Of a stretch of 64,000 bases of DNA, positions 12,809 through 25,801 are shown one piece after another. The notes beneath the pieces are model-generated. The model did not search any database. It saw nothing but the letters and a program-made list of their open reading frames with translations, and had not been told where the DNA came from. The translations under genes and the position numbers were made by a program. Positions within the stretch are counted from its first letter, which is position 1; every line of letters begins with the position of its first letter. Source of the stretch: Sinotaia quadrata (Eukaryota; Mollusca; Gastropoda; Architaenioglossa; Viviparidae); NCBI GenBank assembly GCA_028829895.1, contig CM054184.1, forward strand, positions 53,055,201 to 53,119,200. Direction: 5' to 3'.

Positions 12809-12812
<4 letters not shown>

Positions 12813-13059
12813 CCGTTGCTACTGATGTATTCTTACAAGACCTATGGCATCTTTTTCAATAGTCCTTGATTTATCTGGAATCATTGTCTTCCAATTTCTG
12901 AAACAGAGCTTTCTACAGTTGTCTTTGGTTAATATAACGTGCAATATAAGAGCTTTTGTATTTCCTTTTTGTCCAGTTTTTTTTAATATAATTCCTGTCA
13001 AGTTTATTTATGTAATTTCCGGACCCTTCATTTATGTCATACCTGTCCAGGTCATGGAC

Positions 13060-13490
13060 ATAACTCATGTCCAGGTAATTGATATCATTTCATGCCCACG
13101 TCATTGATCTCATCCAGTCCAGGTCATTGATGTAATTCCTGTCAGTTCATTGATCACATTCCTGTCCAGATCATTGATGTCATTTTTGTCAGTTTATTGA
13201 TCACATTCCTGTCCAGGTTATTGACATCACTCCTGTCCAGGCAATTGATATCATTTCATGCCCACGTCATTGATCTCATCCAGTCCAGGTCATTGATGTA
13301 ATTCCTGTCAGTTCATTGATCACATTCCTGTCCAGATCATTGATGTCATTTTTGTCAGTTTATTGATCACATTCCTGTCCAGGTTATTGACATCACTCCT
13401 GTCCAGGCAATTGATATCATTTCCTGCCCACGTCATTAATGTAATTCCTACCCACTTCATTGATCTCATTCCTGCCCACTTCAATAATGT
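13060..13490. repeat. degenerate ~24-bp repeat with a 166-bp higher-order copy
   Basis: The basic motif is CATTGATGTAATTCCTGTCC. A block starting at 13101 (TCATTGATCTCATCCAGTCC) is repeated almost unchanged at 13267. The array was therefore lengthened by block duplication after the basic unit had diverged. Confidence 0.88.
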
Positions 13491-13832
13491 CATTATGTCA
13501 TGTATCTGCCCACCTTCTCACGCTTTTTAAATTAATTAAAAGATAAAATTATCTTACTTCATAATATTATTTAAAATATAATAATAATAATTTAAAATAG
13601 TAATAATAGTTGTTACTATTACTATTATTATATTATTACTATTGTGACATTGTCACTATACATCTTTATAAAAGTGTTTCAATCTTTCATTAGACTTAGC
13701 TTCAAACTAGTTATGCAATTCCTAGTCCAGCACATTGTTCTGGCCATTACAAGTTTACATTAAATCTTATCGTCTGTACGAGGGGACTGATTTTGGACAT
13801 GATGTGGTCTTGGTGTTGTCATTTGATTTCAC

Positions 13833-14706
13833 GAGAGAGAGAGCAAAGGAAAGCAAAAGAGAGCTAGAGAGAAAGAGAGATATATAGGGATAAAGAGAGA
13901 GCAAAGGAAAGCAAGAGAGAGAGAGAGAGATAGGGATAAAGAGAGAGCAAAAGAAACGAAAGCAAGAGAAAGAGAGCGAACGAGAAAGAGGAAGAATGAG
14001 CTAGAGAGAAAGAAAGAGCAAAAGAAAGGAAACCAAGAGAAAGCATAATAGAGCGAGATAGAGAAAGAGAGAGCTTAAGAGAGCAAGACATAAAGAGAGA
14101 GCAAGAGAGTAAGCTAGAGAGCAGGTGTAGAGAGAGCAAGAGAGTAAGCTAGAGAGCAAGAGTGGTAGAGAGAGCAAGCGAATTGAAAGAAAGAGAAAGC
14201 AGGAGAGGTAGAGAGAAAAAGAAAGATAGAAAGAAAGAGAGCGAAAGAACGGAAAGCAAAGAGAAAAAGAGAAAGAAAAACCAAGATAGAGAGACAGGTG
14301 GAGAGAAAGAGAGAGCAAGAGAGAGAGCTAGAGAGAGCAAAAGAATAGAGAGCAAGAGAGAGCTAGAGAAAGAGAAAGATAGAAAGTCGAGCACGAGAGT
14401 TAGCAAGAGAGAGCTAGAGAGAAAGAGAGAATAAAAGAAAAGAAAGCAACAGAAAGAGAGAGCAAGAGCGTGAGCAGGAGAGAGCAAGAGAAAGAGATAG
14501 TAACAGAGAGCTAGACAGAAAGAGTGAGCAAGAGAAAGAGATAGTAACAGAGAGCTAGACAGAAAGAGTGAGCAAGAGAAAGAGATAGTAACAGAGAGCT
14601 AGACAGAAAGAGTGAGCAAGAAAAAGGAAAGCAATATATAGCAAGAGAAAAGAAAAGGTAAACAGAGGAAGAGAATGGAAAGCAAAAGAGAGATAGAAAG
14701 ATAGAT
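13833..14706. repeat. 870-bp purine-only tract built on AGAGAGCAAAAGA words
   Basis: Almost no pyrimidines occur on the plus strand except C and T in AGAGAGC and GATAG words. Three 44-bp copies of GAGCAAGAGAAAGAGATAGT sit at about 14483-14615. The Ser/Leu and Arg/Glu ORFs are composition artefacts. Confidence 0.93.
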
Positions 14707-16244
14707 GAATAACAAAAACTTCCAACCTAAGCTCTGTTCGCCTCGTTAAGAATTCGGTTTTTGTTGTTTTTATTGTTTTGAAAGATTTTTTTGTTCAAGG
14801 GTTGTATAACTACCAGTAACGGTTCCACGTAAGGAAGGCTAGTGATTATGGCGATGACTACAGAGAGATTGTTGTCCATGGTGTGTGTCAGGTGCCTGCT
14901 GTGTTGAAGATTACCTTATGGTCTGTCGGTAAGCCCATGCGCTCTACTAGCAGACCCGGAAGATAATTCTTCCACTTTCTGAAGGAGTGAATTGGAAGTC
15001 GACTGTAACACATGATTCTAGTTAGGATCCATCACCCCCTCCTAAATTAGTGACATTGCAATTTTAAGTACAGTCACTAGAAAAATCTACAATATTACTG
15101 ACATGTTAAGTACGCTAAGTGTCAAATACATTATCAATATCTAAAGAAAAAAGAGAATCAGATTTTAAAAAATATCAATAAAAATAAAACATTAACAAAA
15201 ATGAAAACCACAACATTGATATAAGCAACCGCAACCAATACGAATAAAACATGTAAATTATACATAAACGACTCACACCTTAACCGAATATAACTGAAAA
15301 TAAATTACTCGTACCAAATATACAGAAATGTAATTAACATTTTACATAGTAGAAAATGACTGGTAACAAAAATACGTAAACGTAATTAACACTTTGACAT
15401 TATAAGTAAACCGTCACAAAACACTTGGGGTTAAAATATTAATGTCTCCATGCTGACATTTTCGGCAAATACAGGTATTTAAAAACCGTTTTAAGACTAA
15501 AACATTTTACACAAGCGATATACAAGACAAAATAACTAAATACTGACATTGAATGGAAACCATACAGAACTAGGAAAATGTGTCATTACTTAAGCAAACC
15601 GCGGAAAAGCCCCACTTTCATGTAACATACAGAAACAAAATCACAATATAACGTGAAGAACATTTCCACTACAAATAAAAAAAACACAACTTGATAACAA
15701 TACAAATATTGACATGACTGGTGTAACTTATGACTGACTCTAACAGGTCATATTTCAGCCGTTGAACAATTATTGTGTGCAGATTGATAATGCAATTGTC
15801 TCGGATGACAGACTCTAACAGGTCATATTTCAGCCATTGGCCAAGCGCTGAGTGCAGCTGATCAATAACTTCGATCATAAAAGTGCATACTTCAACGAAA
15901 TTGTTTGCACAAGCTGTTAGAATTAATAAACACTAACTCTAAATAAACACCTAGCTAATATAAAAAATATAGTTTTATGATTCACACATACACACACACG
16001 TACGCAAACATGCACGCAGGCATGTACATCTAAACACGTGACATAGCTTATGGGACATTGCGTGTCTTAAGTGATTGATTCAAAGCTGTCCACACGACAC
16101 TGATGTTGTTTGAGGCCTTCTTCGTGTTGACGTAATTAACATTTCTCTGTGTACTTATGTTGTACTGCAGGTTTTTGCCCAGTAACGCTGTGATTACAGT
16201 TTGATTCTTTGCCAGATTTTGTACACTAGCCCTTTACCCAGGCC
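14707..16244. other. AT-rich DNA, no gene seen
   Basis: A short duplication around 15733-15850 (GACTCTAACAGGTCATATTT twice) is the only structure noticed. Confidence 0.5.
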
Positions 16245-16420
16245 GACGTAATTAACATTTCAATATGAATTAATGACTGTGCATTAGCTTTCCACGCATC
16301 AATGTCGTAATTAACATTTCACTATGAATTAATGACTGTCCATTAGCTTTTCATTCATTAATGACGTAATTAACATTTCACTATGAATTAATGACTGAGC
16401 ATTAGCTTTTTGATTTCTTA
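16245..16420. repeat. 59-bp tandem repeat, 3 copies
   Basis: GACGTAATTAACATTTC starts at 16245, 16304 (one change) and 16363. A lone relative, TTGACGTAATTAACATTTC, is at about 16127. Confidence 0.9.
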
Positions 16421-17294
16421 AAATATTGTATTGTATTTCATTAAGATTTCATTGTGTGAATTTGTCTATCTATTATTACAGAAATTGTATTTATTGCATT
16501 TCTCCAAACATGTGGTTTGATGAACAGTCTGGCTAAACTAAAATATTTGCATTTCTAAAATTGATTGTTAAATTGAGAAACAATAATTTTATTAAACTAA
16601 ATTAACTGAATTGTAATTGCAGAATGTCTGTGCAAGTTCATTGTAAATTTTTCATGTGAGAATTTTAATTCGCTTTGCATGTATGAATTTGCTATAATTG
16701 TAACATGCATGTGTGTGATTTAAATTGTATTTGATTTTTCCTTTTATCTACTTTTTCATTGAAAAATATAATTGTTTTCTTTGAAATGTTAAATCTTCTG
16801 CGTGCTTTATGCTATATTTACTTGTAACATGCATGAGCGAAATTGACTTGTATCTTTATTATGTAAATTTAAATATTGATGTAAAGATACTGTGATGGTC
16901 ATGAAATAAGTTGTGCTATTGTCACACCAAATGTTAGGATTGCCAGACTATAGGACTGTCGCTCATAGGAATTTATTATATTTCCAGAGCGGGTTTTCTT
17001 GTTCCTGGTTTTTCGTTCTTCATTGGGACTCAGGTTTATGTTCAACCTGATTTTTTATGACTTGGGGTGTTTCCTTGGCGTATCATTGTACAGAGGGTCT
17101 GATAACATGAACTATAAAGTGACTTTTTTTATTTAGCAATCCAAGCGCGAAAGCGGCGGAAGCCGGAAGCGCCCCCTACACTCAATCAAAAGCAATCCAA
17201 CACAAATCGGACAGTAGCATAGATAAGACCGAAATCACGTAATCTCTGATTATCTTGTTATTGTGGGGGCTGAGAGTCGTGAATGAGATATTGA
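16421..17294. other. AT-rich DNA ending in a short CpG-rich patch
   Basis: AT-rich until about 17140. Positions 17147-17180 then hold a GC- and CpG-rich patch (GCGAAAGCGGCGGAAGCCGG) just before the dispersed element at 17295. Confidence 0.45.
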
Positions 17295-18085
17295 TAGTAT
17301 AATTAGTGGAAATTGTTTAATGTTTCCCAGTTTTTGCTTTGTCTACACAAGTTTACCTCTCTTTAAATTCATTGGCTTAAACTACGAGTGTGGAATTTAA
17401 CTAGACTGAAGGGTGAATTTGGGCAACCGGTCTGTTGTCAGAATAAGTGGAAAGGAATTTAATTAGACTGAAGGGTGAATTTGGGCAACCGGTCAGAATA
17501 AGTGGAAAGGAATTTAATTAGACTGAAGGGTGAATTTGGGCAACCGGTCAGAATAAGTGGAAAGGAATTTAATTAGACTGAAGGGTGAATTTGGGCAACC
17601 GGTCAGAATAAGTGGAAAGGACTTTAATTAGACTGAAGGGTGAATTTGGGCAACCGGTCAGAATAAGTGGAAAGGAATTTAATTAGACTGAAGGGTGAAT
17701 TTGGGCAACCGGTCAGAATAAGTGGAAAGGACTTTAATTAGACTGAAGGGTGAATTTGGGCAACCGGTCAGAATAAGTGGAAAGGAATTTAACTAGACTG
17801 AAGGGTGAATTTTGGGCAACCGGTCTGTTGTCAGAATAAGTGGAAAGGAATTTAACTAGACTGAAGGGTGAATTTGGGCAACCGGTCAGAATAAGTGGAA
17901 AGGAATTTAATTGGACTGAAGGGTGAATTTGGGCAACCGGTCAGAGTAAGTGGAAAGGAATTTAATTGGACTGAAGGGTGAATTTGGGCAACCGGTCAGA
18001 GTAAGTGGAAAGGAATTTAATTAATAAAAATTCTCATTCTGAAACAGGGTCTTTAAATAAATACCTGGTGAATGTAACACAGTGT
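17295..18085. repeat. dispersed element, copy with internal expansion
   Basis: The left part (GTTTAATGTTTCCCAG, GGCTTAAACTACGAG) and the right part (GAAACAGGGTCTTTAAATAA) match 28100-28320. At 28 kb the middle is one unit, while here the same segment is amplified into 11 units. No ORF, terminal repeat or Pol III box is seen. Confidence 0.75.
17404..18020. repeat. 55-bp minisatellite, 11 units
   Basis: GACTGAAGGGTGAATTTGGG starts at 17404, 17466, 17521, 17576, 17631, 17686, 17741, 17796, 17859, 17914 and 17969. The two units starting at 17404 and 17796 keep an extra TGTTGTC and the flank AACTAGACTG, as the single copy at 28 kb nearly does. The others share a 7-bp deletion, which points to block duplication. 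Confidence 0.95.
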
Positions 18086-18399
18086 GTGGTTGTTGTATGT
18101 TGTGAGTGTTTGCTATTGTAGATGGATTGTTGTTGCAGGCTTCGTTTGTTCTAGGTCATGAGTTCTTACTGTTACAGTTGCGATAAAGCTGTTACCTGCT
18201 TACTCCAATTGTTATTGACTCTCATACAACTGGAATTGCAGCCAATACAGCAACATGTATTGCTTTACAATAACTTCCAATGACTGATTACTGATGTAAA
18301 ATAGATCTTAGAAAGATTTTATGGATGATAAATATGACTTATAATAATAACTGACTGGCGATGTCAGATAAGACATATTTAATAAATGATTATGGATGA

Positions 18400-18845
18400 A
18401 AAGTAAGACATTTAACAACTGAATGTAGTTAATGAGTGACTAGGGAACAAAATTAGACCTCTTTATCCAATGATTGTAGATTACGAAGAAGACATTTAAT
18501 AATTGAATGTAGTTAATGAGTGATTAGAGAACAAATTAGACCTCTTTATCCAATGATTGTGGATTACGAAGAAGACATTTAATAATTGAATGTAGTTAAT
18601 GAGTCACTAGGGAACAAATTAGACCTCTTTATCCAATGATTGTGGATTACGAAGAAGACATTTAATAATTGAATGTAGTTAATGAGTCACTAGGGAACAA
18701 ATTAGACCTCTTTATCCAATGATTGTGGATTACGAAGAAGACATTTAATAATTGAATGTAGTTAATGAGTCACTAGGGAACAAATTAGACCTCTTTATCC
18801 AATGATTGTGGATTACGAAGAAGACATTTAATAATTGAATATAGA
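18400..18845. repeat. 83-bp tandem repeat, about 5 copies
   Basis: TTTAATAATTGAATGTAGTT starts at 18495, 18578, 18661, 18744 and 18827. A diverged copy starts near 18411. Confidence 0.95.
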
Positions 18846-19499
18846 TGTGGATTACTATATTGTTAGAAACGACACATTCCAAATGGCATGTGAAACATCA
18901 CTAATGGCTCAATGTGAATATGAAATGAAAAAATATAATAGTCTACTCCCAAAGCTGCCTGAAATGCCTATAATAATCGATTACATATTGAATAAGATAC
19001 ATTAAAAGCTGACCGCAATGTCAAATAACTGGTAAATATTGGTGACTGTAGATGGTGAATGAGGGAACAACATGGGATAAGGTAGGACTTTAATGGCTAT
19101 CTGTTAATGATGTCTAACTGACTTTTCTTTTTAACTGACAGTGGCTGACATACGGCTGATCTTGGCTGGCCGGGATTGAGGTATGTATGTTTACTGGCTG
19201 ACAGGTGTTGAGGTATGAGTGATATTTATTGACTGACACTGATTGAAGTATGAATGATGTTGAGTGGCTCAAAGGTATTGAAGTGTGACGTATGTTGATT
19301 GACTGTCACTGCATTTGATTGGCGCTCATTATACATGTCTGTGAGTAACGTGTCAAAGAATTTTAATTGCTGACTGTGGAAACTTTATATGGCTGACTGC
19401 GGTTTCATTATTTCATGACTGATTGTCGTATATTTACTGTATGTCTATGGATATTGTGTGAAGATATTTAATTTTATGTAGATGTGATATAACGCAGCA

Positions 19500-19502
<3 letters not shown>
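18846..19502. other. unique DNA with loose GGCTGAC/TATTGA words
   Basis: A very old tandem array is possible at 19140-19440. No gene is seen. Confidence 0.4.
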
Positions 19503-19537
<35 letters not shown>

Positions 19538-19576
19538 CTGCGCCTATATATATATAAAACCACACGCAGATGCGCG

Positions 19577-19632
<56 letters not shown>
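19503..19632. repeat. interrupted (CA)n microsatellite
   Basis: Two CA runs are separated by about 45 bp that include TATATATATA. Confidence 0.96.
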
Positions 19633-19633
<1 letters not shown>

Positions 19634-20375
19634 GTTGTAGATGTAGAATAACACACGCACACTCGAACATACATATGTACATACAGCGCGTAGATGTAGA
19701 GTAACTCACGCATGCACGCACACTCGTAGTGTAGACGTGGAATGCTAAGCCTACATCAATTACAGACTTGCAGGCGTCGACAAAAGCAGATTTTAAGGGA
19801 TGATTGTTAAGAGTTATTGTCAACAAAACTTGTTTTCAGTGGTGCTAAAGGGTACTGGCTGCAGTTTGAGATTATTCAGCGCAGGTCACGGTGACCGTTT
19901 ATTTAGATTAATACCAAGAGTCACTGCCGAGATTGGAAGGGCAACGATAGGAAGTCAAGTGTTCCTTAGGCCACGAGAAAAAAAACCCTTTCCTCAGGCG
20001 TCGTTCGCATTTCTGACTGAACTACAAAGCCAGTTTAATGTTTATGTGTGCCTAACTGTGCATGACTTCATTTCTCTCACAAACACCTGGCTATAACACC
20101 TGGATGCTATTTAGAAAAAAAAAAAGATTGCTCAAGTGTTTCAGTGATTGTTGAATGCTACGTTCAATCCTCAGTAGAGAGAATTACTGTTATATTTAAA
20201 TTTTTTCTTTGATTGTGTGATACCGGCAGAACTATTTACTTCGTTTAAAAATAAAAGAAGGAAAGATTATGAGTCAAATTTACAGAATGAAGCCACTTGA
20301 CTCTTCAAGTACATCCAGAGTTGGAGACCACTTATAGAGGAAGCCAGTTAACTCTTTAGCCACGTACATCCAGAG
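19633..20375. other. unique DNA, no gene seen
   Basis: The open frame at 19800-20096 has no homology I recognise and no splice or poly(A) context. It is not called. Confidence 0.45.
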
Positions 20376-20418
<43 letters not shown>

Positions 20419-20481
20419 AAATGGTGAACACTTACAGGGAAAGTCAACTCTCAAACCATGTACATCTAAAGTTGTGAGTGT

Positions 20482-20561
<80 letters not shown>

Positions 20562-20585
20562 GTGTGTGTGTGTTGTGTGTGTGTG
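20376..20585. repeat. two (GT)n runs within a duplicated ~100-bp segment
   Basis: TACATCCAGAGTTGTG plus (GT)n plus GAAATGGTGA is followed by a second copy of the same order. The (GT)n lies at about 20376-20415 and 20480-20585. Confidence 0.92.
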
Positions 20586-20905
20586 ATGAAATGGTGAGCA
20601 CTTACAGGGGAACATAAATGTTACCTATGATGCGTTTAAAAGTTCGAAACTATGACAAATAAAATCGTATTGCCGATTCCTAAGGATGCAAGTAAACCTG
20701 AAAACAACTGATGACTTTCACAAATATCGCATGCTGGATTAAAAGAAAATAGAGTGTGCATGCGTGTGGTGTGTAAGTGTGTGCATGTATGTATGGTGCG
20801 TAAATATGTGTGGTGTGTAAATATGTATGTGTGTATGGTATGTGTGTGGTGCATGCGTGTGTCTCTGTGTAGCGTGTAAGTATATAAGTAATAATAATAA
20901 CATGT

Positions 20906-21083
<178 letters not shown>

Positions 21084-21229
21084 ATTAATGGACGTGATAA
21101 AATATTCTCAAAATAACCTAAGATATACAACTCCAAATTTGGTCAAGACAAACATGCAGGCAGTATTTGTGTTGGCATCGCTCTAGTACAATTATATGAT
21201 TTTCTAATCAGCAAAGCAGACAAGTAGTG

Positions 21230-21655
21230 CACATAACTCATTTTTAGCAAACATACATACAATCATGTTATAATTGTTTGCATGTAAAAGCATACAATCT
21301 TATTATAATTATGTGCGTGTAAAGGCATACATTTATTTAATCATTGTTTGCGTGTAAATCATACAATCATTTAATAATTGTTTGCGTGTACTTGCAACAA
21401 AGTCATAAAATCATATAATAACTATTTGTGTGCAAACAGACATATAGTCATATGAAAACTATATGCGGGTACTTTCAACAGTCATAGAATCATGTAATAA
21501 ATATCTGCGGGTTCTACTAACAAAGTAATACAATCAGTAATAACCATTTACAGGTAAGCAGACATACAATCAGTAATAACCATTTACAGGTAAGCAGACA
21601 TACAATCAGTAATAACCATTTACAGGTAAGCAGACATACAGTCAAGGAATAACTA
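21230..21655. repeat. degenerate ~50-bp repeat ending in a 36-bp array
   Basis: Diverged CATACAATCATTTAATAATT units lead into three good copies of CAGTAATAACCATTTACAGG starting at 21535, 21571 and 21607. Confidence 0.85.
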
Positions 21656-22186
21656 TTTGCAGAAACTGCAAACAGAGAAAACTGATATAACAGCTGACAC
21701 ACGTGTTCACTAAATGTGGATAAAACACAACGTGGAAAAGTCCATAAATTATTTTCAATAATGTTACCAAAGAATTGTAGCTTTGTATCCACGTGACGGA
21801 TTGCGCGAGCCACCGGAAAGATTACGACTGCACCGTATGAGGGGATCATTGTCCAAATTGTAAAGCCGTGCAAACATATTTTCACAAACTATTTAATACA
21901 TTCCAAACAATGGCTACACAGAAATATATCTTTCTTCTACAGCTTAAGCAGTCACAGCACAGAAGAAAACAAAACTACACAAAACAAAATATGTTAGTAG
22001 ATCTATGCAGAGCAAATATCTGGAGACTTAATAGATGGACACTGTTAATAGATCATACATATTAGTGGAAAGAATTCTTTTTATGATGGAAAAATAGTGG
22101 GCATAAGTCCTTACATATTTGTTTTAAAGAGTTAACATTTATCGAACATTTGTTCATTTGATAGTTCGTTCGTTCACGTGAAAGAG
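21656..22186. other. unique DNA, no feature seen
   Basis: No coding or RNA feature is supported. Confidence 0.5.
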
Positions 22187-22234
22187 AGAAAGTAAGAAAG
22201 AAAGAAAGAAAGAGAGAGAAAAAGAAAGAAAGAG

Positions 22235-22325
<91 letters not shown>

Positions 22326-22326
22326 G
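22187..22326. repeat. (GAAA)n microsatellite
   Basis: About 30 tetramers, the left part interrupted by GAGAGAAAAA. Confidence 0.97.
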
Positions 22327-22407
22327 ATTGAGGAGATGCTTGTATTTTGTATAAAACACTGTATAACTGGACAAGAAATGCCTCCCTACCAATGGCTACA
22401 ATGTAAA

Positions 22408-22730
22408 AAGCAATGATAGAGAAAAAGGAATACGAGAACTACGATGTCGAACTGATATGAGAACAAAGGTCAAAGGCTACTGTATATGAATGATAGAGAA
22501 CAAGGAATACGAGAACTACGATGTCGAACTGATATGAGAACAAAGGTCAAAGGCTACTGTATATGAATAATAGAGAACAAGGAATACGAGAACTACGATG
22601 TCGAACTGATATGAGAACAAAGGTCAAAGGCTACTGTATATGAATAATAGAGAACAAGGAATACGAGAACTACGATGTCGAACTGATATGAGAACAAAGG
22701 TCAAAGGCTACTGTATATGAATGATAGAGA
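22408..22730. repeat. 77-bp tandem repeat, 4 copies
   Basis: TACGAGAACTACGATGTCGA starts at 22431, 22508, 22585 and 22662. Copies are nearly identical. The unit shares its length with the array at 2653 but not its sequence. Confidence 0.96.
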
Positions 22731-23394
22731 AAACAAACATTTCGAATAGGGAAAGTAAAGCACATCTACAACTCTTTTGTTCTTTCGCCTGTCGTTTACA
22801 AAGTGAAACAAATGTTCGCCTTTAAAGTGCAGTGAATTAAAACGCCCCTTTGTTGAGCTGTTTACAAATTATACACCAGTACATTCACTGTACATTTTCC
22901 CCCATTCTTATAGTAATACTCACAGTCCTTGTGCATAATCTAGATACATTTTCCCTTTTATAAAAGTCTACTGATTTTGTGAGACAGCTGTACAATGTAG
23001 GGAACATGAGTCAGCCAGTCACTGCCGCTGGAATCATTGTTGTAGCACTGTAACTCATCATACCACTCAATTTCCGAACAGCCTCCACGTGTTCAGTGTT
23101 CACAGTGGAATCAGAGACATAATCTCTTCCTTTGTTACATTTCACTACAGGGTTCTGGTCCTAAATATATGTCTTCTTCCACCTCTGCAGCAAGTTTTCA
23201 CTCATCATCTGACACAGGCATATTCAGCTTTGTGCTGGTATGATCTCAGTCTTAAGGTCAACCGTCATATGCCGTCTGCTCGGAGCAAATTGCCTCTTAA
23301 GCTCGGACACAAAGACCGCGATCACATTCAAGAGGGCTCTCAAGGCAGTTTTAAGTCAGCAAGAATATCGTTTCTTTGTATTCATCATCATTAT
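22731..23394. other. unique DNA, no confirmed gene
   Basis: A pyrimidine-rich stretch ending in CTCTGCAG near 23190 precedes about 150 bp without stops. No donor or domain supports an exon. Confidence 0.35.
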
Positions 23395-24110
23395 AGTAAG
23401 TATAGTAGCAGTATAATATTATAGTATAGTAGCAGTATAATATTATAGTAATAGTAGTAATATATTATAGTATAATAGCAGTATGATATTATTTATAATA
23501 GCAGTATAATATTATAATAGCAGTCTAATATTATAATAAGTATAGCACCAGTATAATATTATAGTAAGTATAGTAGCAGTATAATATTATAGTATAGTAA
23601 CAGTTTAATATTATATAGTAGCAGTATAATATTATAGTATAGTAGCAGTATAATATTATAGTAAGTATAGTAGCAGTACAATATTATAGTAAGTGTAGTA
23701 GCAGTATAATATTATAGTAAATATAGTAGCAGTATATAATAAGTATAGTAGCAGTATAATATTATAGTAAGTAAAGTAGCAGTATAATATTATAGTAAGA
23801 TAGTAGAAGTATTACTATTGTAGGATCTATAGTAGCAGTATTAGTATTTTAGGACCTAGAGAGGCAGTATTATTAGTATGGGACATATATAATAGCAGTA
23901 GAAGTATTTTATAGGACATATAAGTATTATAGTACATAGAGTAGCACTATTATTATTAAAGTTCATATAGCAGCAGTAGAAATATTATAGAATAATAAAT
24001 AGCAGTAATAATGTTGTAACATATATAGAGTAGCAGTGTATTAATGGACACATAGTAGCAGTGGTAGTGTTACAGGACATAGGTGCAATACTAGTATTAA
24101 CACTAGCAGG
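23395..24110. repeat. degenerate AGTAGCAGTATAATATTAT array
   Basis: Some 20 variable-length copies of the word, with insertions. The right half is increasingly diverged. Confidence 0.88.
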
Positions 24111-24121
24111 AAAGTACTTAT

Positions 24122-24395
24122 ACATATAGAAGTTGTGGTAGTAATGGAGAAAATACATATAGCGGTTGTAGTAGTAATGGAGAAAATACATATAGCGGTT
24201 GTAGTAGTAATGGAGAAAATACATATAGCGGTTGTAGTAGTAATGGAGAAAATACATATAGCGGTTGTAGTAGTAATGGAGAAAATACATATAGCGGTTG
24301 TAGTAGTAATGGAGAAAATACATATAGCGGTTGTACTAGTAATGGAGAAAATACATATATCGGTTATAGTAGTAATCGAGAAAATGTGGTTGCAA
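24122..24395. repeat. 33-bp minisatellite, about 8 copies
   Basis: The unit contains ATATAGCGGTTGTAGTAGTA followed by ATGGAGAAAATAC. It is a multiple of three with no stop in several frames, so both strands show an 11-residue repeat peptide. Composition and context do not suggest a gene. Confidence 0.95.
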
Positions 24396-24519
24396 CAGTA
24401 GCACTAATAGCGTAGAAAATACAATATTAGCAGCAATAATAGTATAATAAATATAGAAGTAGCAGGATGAATACTACAGTATAGTACATATAACACAGCA
24501 GTAATAAAGCCACTCGTAG

Positions 24520-25070
24520 TCTGGTTACTCTAGTAGGTATAGAGACAGTAGTAGAAGTTCTAGCAAAACAGTGCATAAAATGGTGGTGGTATTACCAGTG
24601 TTCGACACATAGAAGCCATAATATAATACACAAAGCAGCAATATTAGTATTGATAGCAGTATAGTGCCTAAAGTAACAGCAGTAGTAAGCAGAAATAGTA
24701 GTATTGATAGCAGTATAGTGCCTATATTACAGCAGTAGTAATATACTTGTAATATAGTATGTACAGACACATAGTAACAGTAGTAGTATATTATATACAG
24801 ACAAATAGTAACAGTAGTAGTATATTATATACAGACAAATAGTAACAGTAGTAATATACTTGTAATATAGTATGTACAGACAAATAGTAACAATAGTAAG
24901 ATACTTACATTATATACAGACAAATAGTAACAGTTGTAAGATACTTACATTATATACAGACAAATAGTAACAGTAGTAATATACTTGTAATATAGTATGT
25001 ACAGACAAATAGTAACAGTAGTAAGATACTTACATTATATACAGACAAATAGTAACAGTAGTAATATATT
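24520..25070. repeat. degenerate ~45-bp array
   Basis: GACAAATAGTAACAGTAGTA recurs about eight times, alternating two following variants (ATATACTTGTAATATAG and AGATACTTACATTATA). Confidence 0.88.
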
Positions 25071-25480
25071 TATATATTTTTAACACGACAAACACAATGC
25101 AAAAACAACAAGCACAAAGCACATTTGGTGCACAAAACGCAATGTATGCAACAGAGATAACATTCTCCAGAGCACGCAGTGATCTAGTGCATTACAACCC
25201 TGACATGTTCCCTCCTTCCGCAATGAATAATATCCTGTCAGTGTTTGAGAATTAAGTGCAGGTAGCCGATTTTATAGCTTTTTTTATTTAGTAGTGTTAG
25301 CGTACAATTTAAAGCAGACGAATTAACAAAATTCACAGCCTTGACCTTTTCCCAGTTTACGATTTTGAAGATCTCTAGTTGTTTAGCTTCCTCATCCTAC
25401 GTCACTAGCCTTGATATTCGGACTTTCACTTTTGAACGGTGATGGCTGGAGTTATTGAATGCATTGTTTTGCTACAACAT
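25071..25480. other. unique DNA, no feature seen
   Basis: Flanks the possible promoter that follows. Confidence 0.5.
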
Positions 25481-25483
25481 TGC

Positions 25484-25801
25484 TGACGTCATAGACCAGG
25501 AACTGTGACGTCACAACAGAGCTTTCTCTGCTACGTCCTTAGGTAGACTATACAAAGACTCTGCAACCTCTAGTACACATAGTCACTCAGGCGTTATTCA
25601 TTAATTTTTGTTTGGAAAGAATTTAGTTGTGTTCAGTGTTGGTACAGGAGTTAAAAACGCTTTTGTCAATTATAGTTTTGTTTATCATCTCAAATGGTCA
25701 ATGAGTTAGGAATTTAGAGCGAACAGTGTTTGTGGATGGATATCATCTCACTGAACGAGTTAAGTGGACGAATGAAGCAGCTGCATACATTCACCTAAAA
25801 G
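25484..25801 (+). promoter_or_regulatory. possible promoter with two CREs and a 5' exon ending in a donor
   Basis: Perfect TGACGTCA octamers at 25484-25491 and 25506-25513 are 22 bp apart, about two helical turns. TATACAAAG at about 25549-25557 could act as a weak TATA box, and AAAAG|GTAAAG gives a good 5' splice site at 25801/25802. Between them a 20-codon ORF starts at 25736 and stops 6 bp before the donor, so the exon would be noncoding. No downstream exon has been identified. Confidence 0.3.

Noticed and set aside
13864..14487. Ser/Leu-rich and Lys/Glu-rich ORFs
   Set aside because: Low-complexity translation of a purine tract.
23159..23345. Possible plus-strand exon after CTCTGCAG
   Set aside because: Good pyrimidine tract but no donor, no recognisable protein and immediate entry into a repeat.
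24135..24401. ORFs with 11-residue repeats on both strands
   Set aside because: A 33-bp minisatellite that happens to lack stops; no splice, poly(A) or domain evidence.
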